From Candidatus Dadabacteria bacterium (GTDB taxonomy: Bacteria > Desulfobacterota_D > UBA1144 > Nemesobacterales > CSP1-2): a stretch of 14,099 nucleotides of DNA. The DNA lies in contig JAKEHC010000004.1 of assembly GCA_022615255.1 (NCBI GenBank), positions 1 through 14,099 of the forward strand, in the 5' to 3' direction. Below, in pieces: positions 5,843-13,647 of the stretch; the stretch's first letter is position 1, and every line of letters starts with the position of its first letter. The position numbers and the translations under genes are program-made. The notes below the pieces were generated by a model, which was not told the DNA's origin, made no database searches, and saw nothing but the letters and a program-made list of their open reading frames with translations.

Positions 5843-5976
5843 GCCTATCATCATTATTACAATTTATATCTTAAATGAGGTTAGAAAACCCATCTATACT
5901 TTAGCGGGGTGCACCCATACCGCTACCTTCGTCCCAAATGTGTCCTAGAATTTGCCTGGGTTAGAGGGAATTGTTA

Positions 5977-6141
5977 TTACCCTGGGCCCCCGGGGAGACC
6001 TTGCATAAGCCGTTCAAGTTGTGGTCCAAACAAAGCCACAGAGGCTATTGCGAGTATCCCTCCAGCAACCGCGACACAGATAATGGCGACAACAAGCTGG
6101 GTGATCTTATCTACGTTTTCTTGTACCTCTTCAAATTCCAT
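5977..6141 (-). CDS. Small single-helix membrane protein at the end of the ACIII operon (possible ActG-type subunit)
   Basis: This gene of 54 residues is easy to miss because of its size. The ATG (6141-6139) follows the actF stop (6144-6142) with no base between. A strong AGGAGG lies 8 bases upstream, inside the last codons of actF. The protein begins with an acidic stretch, MEFEEVQENVDKITQ. A transmembrane helix follows at about 16-38 (VVAIICVAVAGGILAIASVA), then a short amphipathic tail, FGPQLERLMQGLPGGPG. Acidic N terminus, one helix and Gly/Pro-rich end suggest a small N-in/C-out subunit. Some characterised ACIII complexes carry extra small single-helix subunits (such as ActG), so a structural role in the complex is a reasonable inference. 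I cannot show homology to ActG from sequence alone. Confidence 0.75.
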   Translation of the reverse strand: MEFEEVQENVDKITQLVVAIICVAVAGGILAIASVALFGPQLERLMQGLPGGPG

Positions 6142-7398
6142 CTAATGTCCTCCTGAGTGACGCGCGCCAATCTTTCCACTGAATAACGGATCACCTACAG
6201 GCAAAATTGGGAAGTTTTTAATAAAGGATAAAAACGTTAGCATAAACGCTGAAAAGAAACCAAGAGTAATAAGAATTTGCACCCACCCGAAATGGATTTC
6301 GGGAGAAAGGGAGGGCGTAACCAGGACGAATTTCTCAAGCCAAAGCCCGCCCAGGGAAACAGTGGCTATAAATGCAATTATAGGGGTAACAATCTTATTT
6401 GTCTTAGGAAGAAGTGTAACTAGGGGAAAGAAGAAACAGCATGAAATCACGACCCAGGAGAGCGTTTTGAATGGCTCTACACGTATTCGATTAAAGACAA
6501 ACCCCGTCTCCTCAGGCATGTTCCCATACCATATTGCAAGATACTGAGAGAAGAAGAGATAGGTCCAGAAAAGCGAGAATCCAAAAATGAGCTTTCCGAG
6601 GTCCTGGAACTGGGATGTTGTTATGTAATCCTGAAGATGGAGATAATTTCGTGTATAAACGGAAAGAATGGTTGTAGCTGCAAGAGCCCCTAGAAAACAT
6701 GCAACGAAGTAGTAAACTCCGAAAAGAGTGCTATACCAATGAGGGTTAAGCGACATCATGAAATCATAAGAAATAACGCTAAAGACGATTGCATAAATTA
6801 GCACAATAGCAGGGGCAAGACCGGAAAGCTTCCTCCAGCATGCCTCTCTTTCCTCTTCACCCTTCCAGCCTGACGCAATTGCTCGAGAAAATCCTGATAC
6901 GCCATGCGAAGTCCCACCTAAATCCTGCCTGAGAGAATAATAGATATACAAAATGCTAAGAATTAATAGAACAAGTAGCCCTATCACGTCCCTACCAAAA
7001 ACAAAGGGGATACTGAGCCAAATGTCTTTCGGATGATGGTAATGTTCCGTAGCGTATGGGAGAATGTAGTCCTTTCCAAGAAATAGAATAAGAAAGAGTA
7101 TAAATGCTATAGGTATGAAAGAGCCTATTGCCTCGCTTATTCTTAAAACAGGCCTACCCCATCTACCAGAGGTTATGCGAAGAACACAAGAAAGAACGAT
7201 TCCTCCTTGAGCAATCCCTGCCCAGAAAAGAAAATTCACTAGATATATCTCCCATGCTTGTTTTGCCTGTGGTCCCTTTGCTTGTGAAACAAAGGTGGCG
7301 GCTCCCACAAGCAATAGTAGGATAAGGATATAATAAAGGAACTTTGGAACTTCTATAGGTATCTTGGAAACAATTTCTTCTCTAACCTTTTCGTCCAT
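6142..7398 (-). CDS. actF: Alternative complex III subunit ActF (NrfD-like quinol-interacting membrane protein)
   Basis: This 418-residue polytopic membrane protein has about ten hydrophobic helices (roughly 20-38, 51-75, 90-110, 131-155, 196-216, 225-247, 268-290, 314-332, 336-360 and 373-395). These make two four-helix bundles plus peripheral helices, as in the PsrC/NrfD family. Family-like stretches are LVNFLFWAGIAQGGIVLSCVLRIT (helix 2, with the following RISEA) and VISYDFMMSLNPHWYSTLFGVYYF. In ACIII, ActF pairs with ActC in the membrane and is proposed to help in quinol chemistry or proton movement. It starts 1 bp after the actE stop; GAGGAG lies in the end of actE. Its place after actE, with actC present separately in the same operon, distinguishes it from lone NrfD proteins. 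Confidence 0.92.
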   Translation of the reverse strand: MDEKVREEIVSKIPIEVPKFLYYILILLLLVGAATFVSQAKGPQAKQAWEIYLVNFLFWAGIAQGGIVLSCVLRITSGRWGRPVLRISEAIGSFIPIAFILFLILFLGKDYILPYATEHYHHPKDIWLSIPFVFGRDVIGLLVLLILSILYIYYSLRQDLGGTSHGVSGFSRAIASGWKGEEEREACWRKLSGLAPAIVLIYAIVFSVISYDFMMSLNPHWYSTLFGVYYFVACFLGALAATTILSVYTRNYLHLQDYITTSQFQDLGKLIFGFSLFWTYLFFSQYLAIWYGNMPEETGFVFNRIRVEPFKTLSWVVISCCFFFPLVTLLPKTNKIVTPIIAFIATVSLGGLWLEKFVLVTPSLSPEIHFGWVQILITLGFFSAFMLTFLSFIKNFPILPVGDPLFSGKIGARHSGGH

Positions 7399-7399
7399 A

Positions 7400-7951
7400 T
7401 TATTGGTTAGTCTCCTCTTTAGTACTGAGTTTGCCCTGTAGCTTTCTTACATAATTTACGACCTCCCATGCCTGATGAGAAGAGATGCTCTCTCGATAGC
7501 TTGGCATCATAACGATTCCACCGTACTGTATATAAGCAAAAATGTACCCGTCTGTTCTTGCCTGTGTCCCGGGTGCAGTAAGGTCAACTGGGTAAAACCC
7601 TTTCTTTATAACTGGTCCGTCTCCCTTCCCCTGAGGTCCATGGCATGGGGCGCAAAAATTTATAAATAATCTCTGACCGTTCTGGAGCGAAGCCTCAGTC
7701 GGGTTAACGGGATTCTGAGTGATTCCCTCAAAACCCTGTCTGGGACCGATCCCTACTATGGTTCCATCAGTTGAAATAGAATATAGTGGATACGGAAGGG
7801 GCAATTCATAAGGTTTAATCGAAGGTTGCTCCATCATATCTGTTGACCAGGGCCAGCCAAAAACCTTAGCGCTTCCGAGAACAACCAATACTAGGATTAA
7901 AGGTATGAGATATCTTCTTGACCTCTTTAACAAACCAATTTTACCTCCCAT
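7400..7951 (-). CDS. actE: Alternative complex III subunit ActE (membrane-anchored monoheme cytochrome c)
   Basis: This is an electron carrier of the ACIII complex. An N-terminal basic patch and hydrophobic anchor (about 14-30) hold it in the membrane. A Pro/Tyr-rich linker leads to a class I cytochrome c domain with CAPCH at 100-104. The likely sixth ligand is Met148 or Met149 in GGIVMMPSY, and the C-terminal helix is AWEVVNYVRKLQG. The start is uncertain. ATG at 7951 has no ribosome-binding site before it, because a hairpin-forming repeat precedes it. GGGAGG lies just inside the frame (7949-7944), 10 bases before an in-frame TTG at 7933. Translation from that TTG would give 177 residues starting LLKRSRRYL, and I think it the more likely start. 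Unlike the other act junctions, 93 bp separate it from actD. Confidence 0.92.
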   Translation of the reverse strand: MGGKIGLLKRSRRYLIPLILVLVVLGSAKVFGWPWSTDMMEQPSIKPYELPLPYPLYSISTDGTIVGIGPRQGFEGITQNPVNPTEASLQNGQRLFINFCAPCHGPQGKGDGPVIKKGFYPVDLTAPGTQARTDGYIFAYIQYGGIVMMPSYRESISSHQAWEVVNYVRKLQGKLSTKEETNQ

Positions 7952-7956
7952 TCAAT

Positions 7957-7981
7957 CGCGAGTTTCGCGACTCGTGACTCG
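7957..7981. repeat. Inverted and tandem CGAGT repeat between actD and actE
   Basis: CGAGT at 7959-7963 can pair with ACTCG at 7970-7974, and ACTCG recurs at 7977-7981, with two TCGCGA palindromes overlapping the first arm. The same 93-bp gap also holds GATTCGCAAGCAACGATTC. The gap is the only sizeable break inside the operon and looks like a small repeat insertion. Confidence 0.55.
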
Positions 7982-8044
7982 TTGTTCGATATAAGATAAA
8001 GTGTTTATTAATCACGATTCGCAAGCAACGATTCATAAAATAAT

Positions 8045-8560
8045 TTAAATGCCCTCAAACTGTACTTCATCCGCTCCTGAAAGTTTTAGAATTTCTTCCA
8101 CCTTCTTGATATCCTCGATTTTACAAAATACCCCCACTCCAAATTTGTCCTCAGAAAACCTTGGGTCGTATATTTGTCTAGGGACATTACGCCTTAGTCG
8201 TGAGTTGATGAGAAGACCAAGAAGTGTAGCAAGCGATCCTATAAGAACCGTGAGCTCAAACACGAAAATCATGTAAGGCGGCAGTGATACTACAGGTTTT
8301 GCGCTTACTCTAATAGACCAGTCTAATGTGGTAAGTATAGTCAATGTAAGACCACAGAGAGCACCTAGGGTTGCTCCTGACAATGTAAAAAATCGTACTA
8401 TGCTCTCACGGTTTTCCATTGCCTCTTCAATCTCATGGTTAGGGAAGGGGGAAAAAACGCGCATATTCTTATAGCCTGCCTCCCTTAGCCTTTTTATCGC
8501 CTGCACAGTTGAATCAATGTATGAAAAGACCCCAAAAACACCCTGTTCCTTTATCATCAT
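8045..8560 (-). CDS. actD: Alternative complex III subunit ActD (DUF3341 protein)
   Basis: This 171-residue membrane subunit of ACIII has the fixed pattern of DUF3341. An N-terminal cytoplasmic ferredoxin-like segment (GVFGVFSYIDSTVQAIKRLR, then AGYKNMRVFSPFPNHEI) is followed by two transmembrane helices (about 57-78 and 94-118) joined by a periplasmic loop with LPPY. A C-terminal region (YDPRFSEDKFGVGVFCKIED) then closes a second small alpha/beta unit. DUF3341 occurs almost only beside NrfD-like genes of ACIII and related complexes, where it packs against ActC. The first ATG overlaps the actC stop by 4 bp (ATGA), showing translational coupling. The protein starts MM, so the second ATG is an equal candidate. 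Confidence 0.93.
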   Translation of the reverse strand: MMIKEQGVFGVFSYIDSTVQAIKRLREAGYKNMRVFSPFPNHEIEEAMENRESIVRFFTLSGATLGALCGLTLTILTTLDWSIRVSAKPVVSLPPYMIFVFELTVLIGSLATLLGLLINSRLRRNVPRQIYDPRFSEDKFGVGVFCKIEDIKKVEEILKLSGADEVQFEGI

Positions 8561-9891
8561 TTTGCTTTCACCTCTCTAGTAGGTGCCGGTATGATTTCCT
8601 TTATCTCAGAAATGGAGAGCGCCGGAAGGGTTTTGATGAAAATTAGGATAAACATAAAAAACCACGCAAAGGCGCCTGCTGTGATTCCTAATTCAACCCA
8701 TGAGACTCTATAAAGACCCCAAGCGCCAGGCTCAAATTCATGAGAGAGAGAAATCACAATAATGTTGAATCTTTCAAACCACATGCCGATATTTATAAAA
8801 AGGGATATTATGAAAAGGGCTTTTATGTTTGTGCGTACCTTCTTGAACCAGAGAAGGAGGGGCACTACTGAATTACAAAAGATCATAATCCAGTAAAATA
8901 GGGCGTAATCGCCCTTCATTCTATAAATAAACTGACCCCACTCATATGGATTACCACTGTACCAAGCCATAAAGACCTCAACAACATATGCATATGTAAC
9001 GATAAGTGATGTAAGGATGATCATCTTCGCCATTCCTTCAAAATTAGCAATAGTGATAAATTCTTCAAGGTGGAAGATCTTCCGAATCGGCACAACAAGT
9101 GTAATAACCATCGCAAGCCCGGAAAAGATCGCACCAGCAACAAAATATGGAGGGAAAATGGTGCTATGCCATCCGGGGACGTTTGCCATGGCAAAGTCCC
9201 ATGATACAACGCTGTGAACCGATATAACAAGAGGGGTTGCAAAGGCGGCAAGATAGAAATAAGCCCTTGTATAGTGACCCCACTCCCAGGCTGAACCCTT
9301 CCATCCAAGCGATAAAACCGAGTAGAGTATCTTTCTAGGAACCTCCTTTACCCTGTCCCTTATTGCCGCAATGTCCGGAATCATACCCACAAAAAAGAAT
9401 ACACTGCTCACAGTTAAGTAGGTGCCTACAGCAAAGACATCCCACATAAGAGGAGAACTGAAGTTTACCCAAAGCTGGCGCTGGTTTGGATAGGGAAGAA
9501 GCCAGTAGAAATACCAGGGCCTTCCCAGGTGAATAATTGGAAAAAGCCCTGCTGTCAATACCGCAAAAACCGTCATCGCTTCAGAAATCCGGTAGATTGA
9601 CATTCTGAACCTCGCTCTAAATAGGTAAAGAATTGCAGAAATCAGTGTTCCTGAGTGTGCGATTCCTACCCAGAATACGAAGTTTGTGATGTAAACCGCC
9701 CAGAAAACAGGATGCCTATACCCGGTAACCCCTAGGCCTGAATAAATCTGGTATATAAAGCACATAAGACCAAATGAAAGAACGAGTAGATCAAATATAA
9801 ATAGCGACCACCACTTGGCGGTAGGCTTATCAAGCATCCGTATTACATCTTGGTTTACCTTTGAGTAGGTTATTGTTGATTCTTGGTTCAT
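8557..9891 (-). CDS. actC: Alternative complex III subunit ActC (NrfD-like quinol-oxidising membrane protein)
   Basis: This 444-residue polytopic protein of the NrfD/PsrC family is the main quinol-binding membrane subunit of ACIII. About ten helices are visible (roughly 28-50, 62-90, 104-125, 147-170, 213-232, 247-268, 289-310, 332-350, 357-376 and 398-420). Family-like blocks are FVFWVGIAHSGTLISAILYLFR (helix 2, with His79), RISEAMTVFA, HLGRPWYFYWLLPYPNQRQLWVNFSSPLMWD (121-151), SVHSVVSWDFA and WFERFNIIVISLSHEFEP. The H-x-G-R-P-W and W-F-E-R-F/Y blocks are typical of ActC rather than of polysulfide reductase subunits. The ATG shares one base with the actB stop (TAATG), so translation is coupled to actB and, downstream, to actD by ATGA. 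Confidence 0.93.
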   Translation of the reverse strand: MNQESTITYSKVNQDVIRMLDKPTAKWWSLFIFDLLVLSFGLMCFIYQIYSGLGVTGYRHPVFWAVYITNFVFWVGIAHSGTLISAILYLFRARFRMSIYRISEAMTVFAVLTAGLFPIIHLGRPWYFYWLLPYPNQRQLWVNFSSPLMWDVFAVGTYLTVSSVFFFVGMIPDIAAIRDRVKEVPRKILYSVLSLGWKGSAWEWGHYTRAYFYLAAFATPLVISVHSVVSWDFAMANVPGWHSTIFPPYFVAGAIFSGLAMVITLVVPIRKIFHLEEFITIANFEGMAKMIILTSLIVTYAYVVEVFMAWYSGNPYEWGQFIYRMKGDYALFYWIMIFCNSVVPLLLWFKKVRTNIKALFIISLFINIGMWFERFNIIVISLSHEFEPGAWGLYRVSWVELGITAGAFAWFFMFILIFIKTLPALSISEIKEIIPAPTREVKAK

Positions 9892-12860
9892 TATGCCTTA
9901 TCCCATGTTACTTTTTTTAGATATGTAATTGCCGGTTGTGTGTTTACCTCTTGAAGTACGAGGTATCCCCTTTCATCCTTAGAAAGATGGGAAACCGTGC
10001 TTTCAGTGTCCTTTAAGTCCCCAAAAACTATTACCTTTGTAGGGCATGCCTGTGCGCATGCAGGGGTAATCTCTCCATCCCTTACATTTCTTCCTTCATC
10101 CCTTGCTCTATCCTTCCCAAAACGTATTCTCTGCACACAGAATGTGCACTTTTCCATTATCCCTTTGGTTCTTACTGAAACATCAGGGTTTAACTGCCAG
10201 TTAAGAGGCTCATGCCATTCATACGTAAACCAATTAAAGCGTCTAACCTTGTATGTACAGTTATTCGAGCAGTACCTTGTGCCGACGCAACGGTTATATA
10301 CCATTGCGTTAAGACCATCAGGGTTATGGTAGGTAGCATACACAGGACAGACAGGCTCACATGGAGCATTACCACAATGCTGACAAAGCATGGGGATGAA
10401 TCTTATATCAAATCCATTATCTTCCTCATAATACCTCTCAATCCTTATCCATGACATCTCACGCCTTTTAGCAACCTGTCCCTTTCCAACTACAGGAACA
10501 TTGTTTTCTGCATAGCACGCAGTAACGCACGCTCCGCACCCGATGCATTTCGAGAGGTCTATAGACATCCCCCAGCGGTGTGCGATGTATTTCTGGGGCG
10601 GATACATGTTAAATTCATTTTTCTCATGCTCCTCGTGTACCCCGCTCCCAAGCTCCTTTAAGGTTATAGACTGAGCGATTCCCCTACCCGCTTGAGTCGT
10701 GTTTTCCTGTGTTCTAACAAATTGCTCGTGTCTTCCCGTATTTGAAATGCTTACCTTAGTCGAGAGCCAGGCAAAGCCGCCCGACTCCTGATCAGTCAAC
10801 GGGGAAAGAATATCTATCGGATTTACACCCCTATTTTGCGCATATCTTCCGTAACCCTTATGCCCAAGGCCAATGGGGATGGCGACTGTGTCCTTTCTTA
10901 TACCCTTATATATATAAGCCTGAGTTGAGATATTACCGTATGGGGACTCAATTGATATAAAATCACCATCCTTGATCCCCATTTTTTCCGCTGTCCCTGG
11001 ATTTATCTCCACCCAAGAATCCCAAACTGCGGTTGTGATAGCATCAGGGAGCTCTTGAAGCCAAGGCTTGTTTGCGCCTCTTCCATCATAGTACCTGTAT
11101 GAAGGATAAGCCATAAAATAGGTATCACCCTGACCCTCGAACTTAGGCTCTGAGAATGAGACGCTTGATGCCTCTTGAGACAGTTGAGCCTTGATGGGAG
11201 GGATTTCTCTATAAATCCCGCCACTCTCGACCGTCTCTTTCCAGAATGTTTCAAAGTCCTTATCCGGGGCATAACTGACTTGGATTTGTCTCCATGAATC
11301 TCTTAAATAGTCATAAAAGGTATTAGATGCGAATTGGCTATCAAGCCCCTCGATTTTTTTGCTTATAGAGAGAATGACATCGCCTGTAGCCTTGGTGTTA
11401 AAAATAGGATCCATTATAGGTTGAATTAATCCATGCACACTGTCTTGGGGAATATAATCCCCCCATTTTTCGAGCGTTGTGTGGTCAGGCAGTACAAGAT
11501 TCGCTCCCTCGGTCGTTTCATCCATGAAGCTCGAGAAGCTTACGACAAAAGGAACGCCTTTAAGAGCGTCTTCAAACTTAAGTGCCTTAGGTAACGTAAA
11601 AGCCGGGTTTACATCGTATATAAGTAGTAGCTCAACCTCACCCTTAGACATAGAGTCAACAAGAGATGTAATTTCACTATAAGAATTCACATTTGAAAGG
11701 GTGAGATTATCTCCAAAATTCACTGTCTCTCCTACGTTTCCTGCAATATAATTGAGAATATTAATGGCAACCAGGGCCTGAGTGCTTTTGGATGAGGTAT
11801 TTGCCGCACCGCCCCCTAGGGCTAGGCTAGGCTTTAGCTCTACAAATTCCTTTGCAATGCGAGTTATGGTTTCTTGAGGAATATCCGTAATTAATGAAAC
11901 GACATCGGGTTTATAATCTTGAACGAGCCCCTTTAACCTATCTGCCTCATATCCCGATACAGAAGCTAAGCCGTTACTAAGAATGAAGTTTGAAATTCCA
12001 AGCGCTAGGAACGCCTCGGTTCCGGGTCTTATCCCTATCCACTCATCAGCGCTTGCCCCGGTAAGAGAGAGCCTCGGCTCAACCTGAACAAACTTTCCCA
12101 TACCTTTGTCTTTGTAGCCGTGCATCTCGCTGAATCTCTTTGCGTATTGCACAGGGGAGAGCCAGGTTTCTAGGAAATCCGAGCCGAATGAAAGAAGGTA
12201 TTTTGTTTTCTCAATATTGTATGTAGGAACCTTATTCATTCCGAAGGCGATTCTATTCGCTTCTTTTATAGGCTCGTGCGAAAATGTCTCATAAACAATA
12301 TGTCTTCCACCCCCAAGGGCATTCAACCAATCGTCTATGAGTCTATTCAAGCTTCCTGAGATATTATTTGTCAAAAAAACTATTTTATTTGCGTTGCCCT
12401 TCTCTCTTATTTCCTTAATCTTTTCAACAAGTACCCTTTCTGCCTCATCCCAAAGCGTGGGCTCAAGCCCTCCAGACGAATTTCTAGTAAGCGGTCCACG
12501 AATGCGATCAGGATTATAAAGCCCCTGGAGCGCCGCCTGTCCACGTGCGCAGGTTCCCCCGGAGTTAATTGGGCTAAGAGGGTTTCCCTCGATCTTTATT
12601 GCCCTTCCTTCCCGATTTTTAACGAGAATCCCGCACCCGGCAGGGCACTCCCTGCATGTGCTCGCATACCAATTTGGAATGCCGGGGATGATAGTGTCTG
12701 GAGGAATAACATAAGGGATTATTTTCTCTACAGGCTCTGGAGAGCAAGCTCCGGCGACCGCTGCAGTTCCACCAGCCACCCCTAGGATTTTAAGAAAATC
12801 CCTTCTCTTTATCCCGCCTGTGGTGAGCTTGGTTGAACCATCCTTCTTCATCTGAGACAT
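9891..12860 (-). CDS. actB: Alternative complex III subunit ActB (molybdopterin-like domain fused to Fe-S domain)
   Basis: This 989-residue periplasmic electron-transfer subunit starts with a twin-arginine signal (KRRDFLK, 18-24). The following Ala/Gly stretch ends A-G-A-C, so Cys39 could be lipidated. The N-terminal ~700 residues are a molybdopterin-oxidoreductase-like domain. Here it has a full C-x2-C-x3-C-x27-C set (Cys69, 72, 76, 104), which the ActB proteins I know from Bacteroidetes and Chloroflexi lack. The C-terminal domain (from ~760) is ferredoxin-like with fifteen cysteines: CIGCGACVTAC (772-782), CQHCGNAPCEPVCP (826-838), CVGTRYCSNNC (858-868), CTFC (905-908) and CAQAC (935-939). 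Fifteen fits three [4Fe-4S] and one [3Fe-4S] cluster, the ACIII pattern. GGAG lies 6-7 bases before the ATG, 12 bp after actA. Catalytic molybdenum is not expected, but the sequence does not prove its absence. Confidence 0.93.
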   Translation of the reverse strand: MSQMKKDGSTKLTTGGIKRRDFLKILGVAGGTAAVAGACSPEPVEKIIPYVIPPDTIIPGIPNWYASTCRECPAGCGILVKNREGRAIKIEGNPLSPINSGGTCARGQAALQGLYNPDRIRGPLTRNSSGGLEPTLWDEAERVLVEKIKEIREKGNANKIVFLTNNISGSLNRLIDDWLNALGGGRHIVYETFSHEPIKEANRIAFGMNKVPTYNIEKTKYLLSFGSDFLETWLSPVQYAKRFSEMHGYKDKGMGKFVQVEPRLSLTGASADEWIGIRPGTEAFLALGISNFILSNGLASVSGYEADRLKGLVQDYKPDVVSLITDIPQETITRIAKEFVELKPSLALGGGAANTSSKSTQALVAINILNYIAGNVGETVNFGDNLTLSNVNSYSEITSLVDSMSKGEVELLLIYDVNPAFTLPKALKFEDALKGVPFVVSFSSFMDETTEGANLVLPDHTTLEKWGDYIPQDSVHGLIQPIMDPIFNTKATGDVILSISKKIEGLDSQFASNTFYDYLRDSWRQIQVSYAPDKDFETFWKETVESGGIYREIPPIKAQLSQEASSVSFSEPKFEGQGDTYFMAYPSYRYYDGRGANKPWLQELPDAITTAVWDSWVEINPGTAEKMGIKDGDFISIESPYGNISTQAYIYKGIRKDTVAIPIGLGHKGYGRYAQNRGVNPIDILSPLTDQESGGFAWLSTKVSISNTGRHEQFVRTQENTTQAGRGIAQSITLKELGSGVHEEHEKNEFNMYPPQKYIAHRWGMSIDLSKCIGCGACVTACYAENNVPVVGKGQVAKRREMSWIRIERYYEEDNGFDIRFIPMLCQHCGNAPCEPVCPVYATYHNPDGLNAMVYNRCVGTRYCSNNCTYKVRRFNWFTYEWHEPLNWQLNPDVSVRTKGIMEKCTFCVQRIRFGKDRARDEGRNVRDGEITPACAQACPTKVIVFGDLKDTESTVSHLSKDERGYLVLQEVNTQPAITYLKKVTWDKA

Positions 12861-12872
12861 TTCTTCTCCATC

Positions 12873-13442
12873 CTATTTATGACAGGTCAGGCAATCTTTA
12901 AGACGAGCGAGCTCCATTTCATCCTTTGCGTTTGCCTCATGACAGGTTACACACCATCCCATCTCTAGTTTATGCGCGCGTTTAACCACATCCATACTCG
13001 CTACATCCCCATGACAGGTAGCACACTCGATTCCGCGAAGAACGTGCCTTTTATGAGTAAAGTAAACAAAATCAGCCAGATAATTAACCCTTGTCCACGG
13101 AATAGGTTGCTTATTATCCCAGTATTTTTTTACCTTTTCAATCTCCTTCTGCATATTTATAGATTTGCCATCATATATATACTCAACATCCTTTCCAGGT
13201 ATGTAAGAATGGCAACCCATACATTTTTGAACCGAGGGAATTCCGGGCATCGAGGATTCTGTCACGTAACTATGACAGTACTGACATGGAATTTGGTTTT
13301 CCCCTGCATGTATCTTATGGCTAAACAAGACTGGTTGCACAGGAGCTTTAGTGCTGCTTTCTGCTGTGTAGAGGTATAATCCGAGAAAGACCAAGATTAG
13401 GAGCAAAACACCAGAGCATAGTTTCAGGAGTTTTTTCATCAT
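12873..13442 (-). CDS. actA: Alternative complex III subunit ActA (pentaheme cytochrome c)
   Basis: This 189-residue multiheme cytochrome c receives electrons from ActB and passes them toward ActE or a soluble carrier. A hydrophobic helix at about 9-25 acts as an uncleaved anchor or signal. Five CXXCH sites follow at 53-57 (CQYCH), 74-78 (CMGCH), 140-144 (CATCH), 164-168 (CVTCH) and 184-188 (CLTCH), the number known for ActA. Possible distal ligands are His42, His45, His130, His133 and His157. The stretch FSHKIHAGENQIPCQYCHSY, followed later by FTHKRHVLRGIECATCHG, is characteristic. It is the first gene of the act operon, with a promoter at 13511-13538. AGAGG touches the first of two adjacent ATGs, so the second (13439) may be the real start. 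Confidence 0.94.
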   Translation of the reverse strand: MMKKLLKLCSGVLLLILVFLGLYLYTAESSTKAPVQPVLFSHKIHAGENQIPCQYCHSYVTESSMPGIPSVQKCMGCHSYIPGKDVEYIYDGKSINMQKEIEKVKKYWDNKQPIPWTRVNYLADFVYFTHKRHVLRGIECATCHGDVASMDVVKRAHKLEMGWCVTCHEANAKDEMELARLKDCLTCHK

Positions 13443-13510
13443 CCTCTGCCTAAATTTTGGATTGCACCCCTAACGGAAAGTTAAAACATAGAACAACAAA
13501 AAACTAAGTA

Positions 13511-13538
13511 CCTATACCATACCCTAACAATCTGTCAA
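13511..13538 (-). promoter_or_regulatory. Sigma-70-type promoter with extended -10 for the ACIII operon
   Basis: On the minus strand, TTGACA (13538-13533), a 16-base spacer and TATAGG (13516-13511) are preceded by TGG, giving an extended -10 (TGnTATAGG). The predicted start near 13504 leaves a leader of about 60 bases before actA. The rest of the 205-bp gap to bioD is AT-rich, and I see no clear operator in it. Confidence 0.55.
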
Positions 13539-13647
13539 GTTGTAATCCTTTAACTTTACACCTATTCTTATATTACAAGGGATTTGCTTATGCAAAAAGT
13601 GTTGATACTTATCGTTATATGAACAGAATCAATCCTGTTTGAGTAAT

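Larger units (their letters stand above)
5327..5976. other. 650-bp gene-free region built of short inverted repeats
   Basis: I see no supportable gene here on either strand. The stretch separates the 3' end of the ACIII operon from the nitronate monooxygenase gene. It contains two copies of repeat family 1, two of family 2, a composite repeat at 5700-5815 and several single hairpins. The hairpins include AGCAC/GTGCT at 5476-5492, ATGCT/AGCAT at 5519-5530, CCTCGATT with an imperfect complement at 5403-5420, GAGAC/GTCTC at 5584-5595, and the 10-bp palindrome GGGTGCACCC at 5907-5916. None is followed by a convincing run of T on the minus strand, so no standard intrinsic terminator for the ACIII operon is visible. 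Confidence 0.75.

Noticed and set aside
5909..6156. Two plus-strand open frames opposite the 54-aa gene
   Set aside because: They lack ribosome-binding sites and recognisable features, while the minus-strand frame has AGGAGG, coupling to actF and a clean membrane helix.
9891..12860. Reading ActB as the catalytic subunit of a tetrathionate, polysulfide or formate enzyme
   Set aside because: The molybdopterin-like and Fe-S domains are fused in one protein and followed by ActC, D, E and F with a pentaheme ActA in front, the ACIII arrangement.
12972..13379. 135-codon open frame on the plus strand
   Set aside because: It lies opposite actA, with its five heme motifs; the frame is a by-product of the actA codons.
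13622..13639. AACAG/CTGTT hairpin after bioD as a terminator
   Set aside because: The stem is only 5 bp with an 8-base loop and no T-run follows it on the minus strand.
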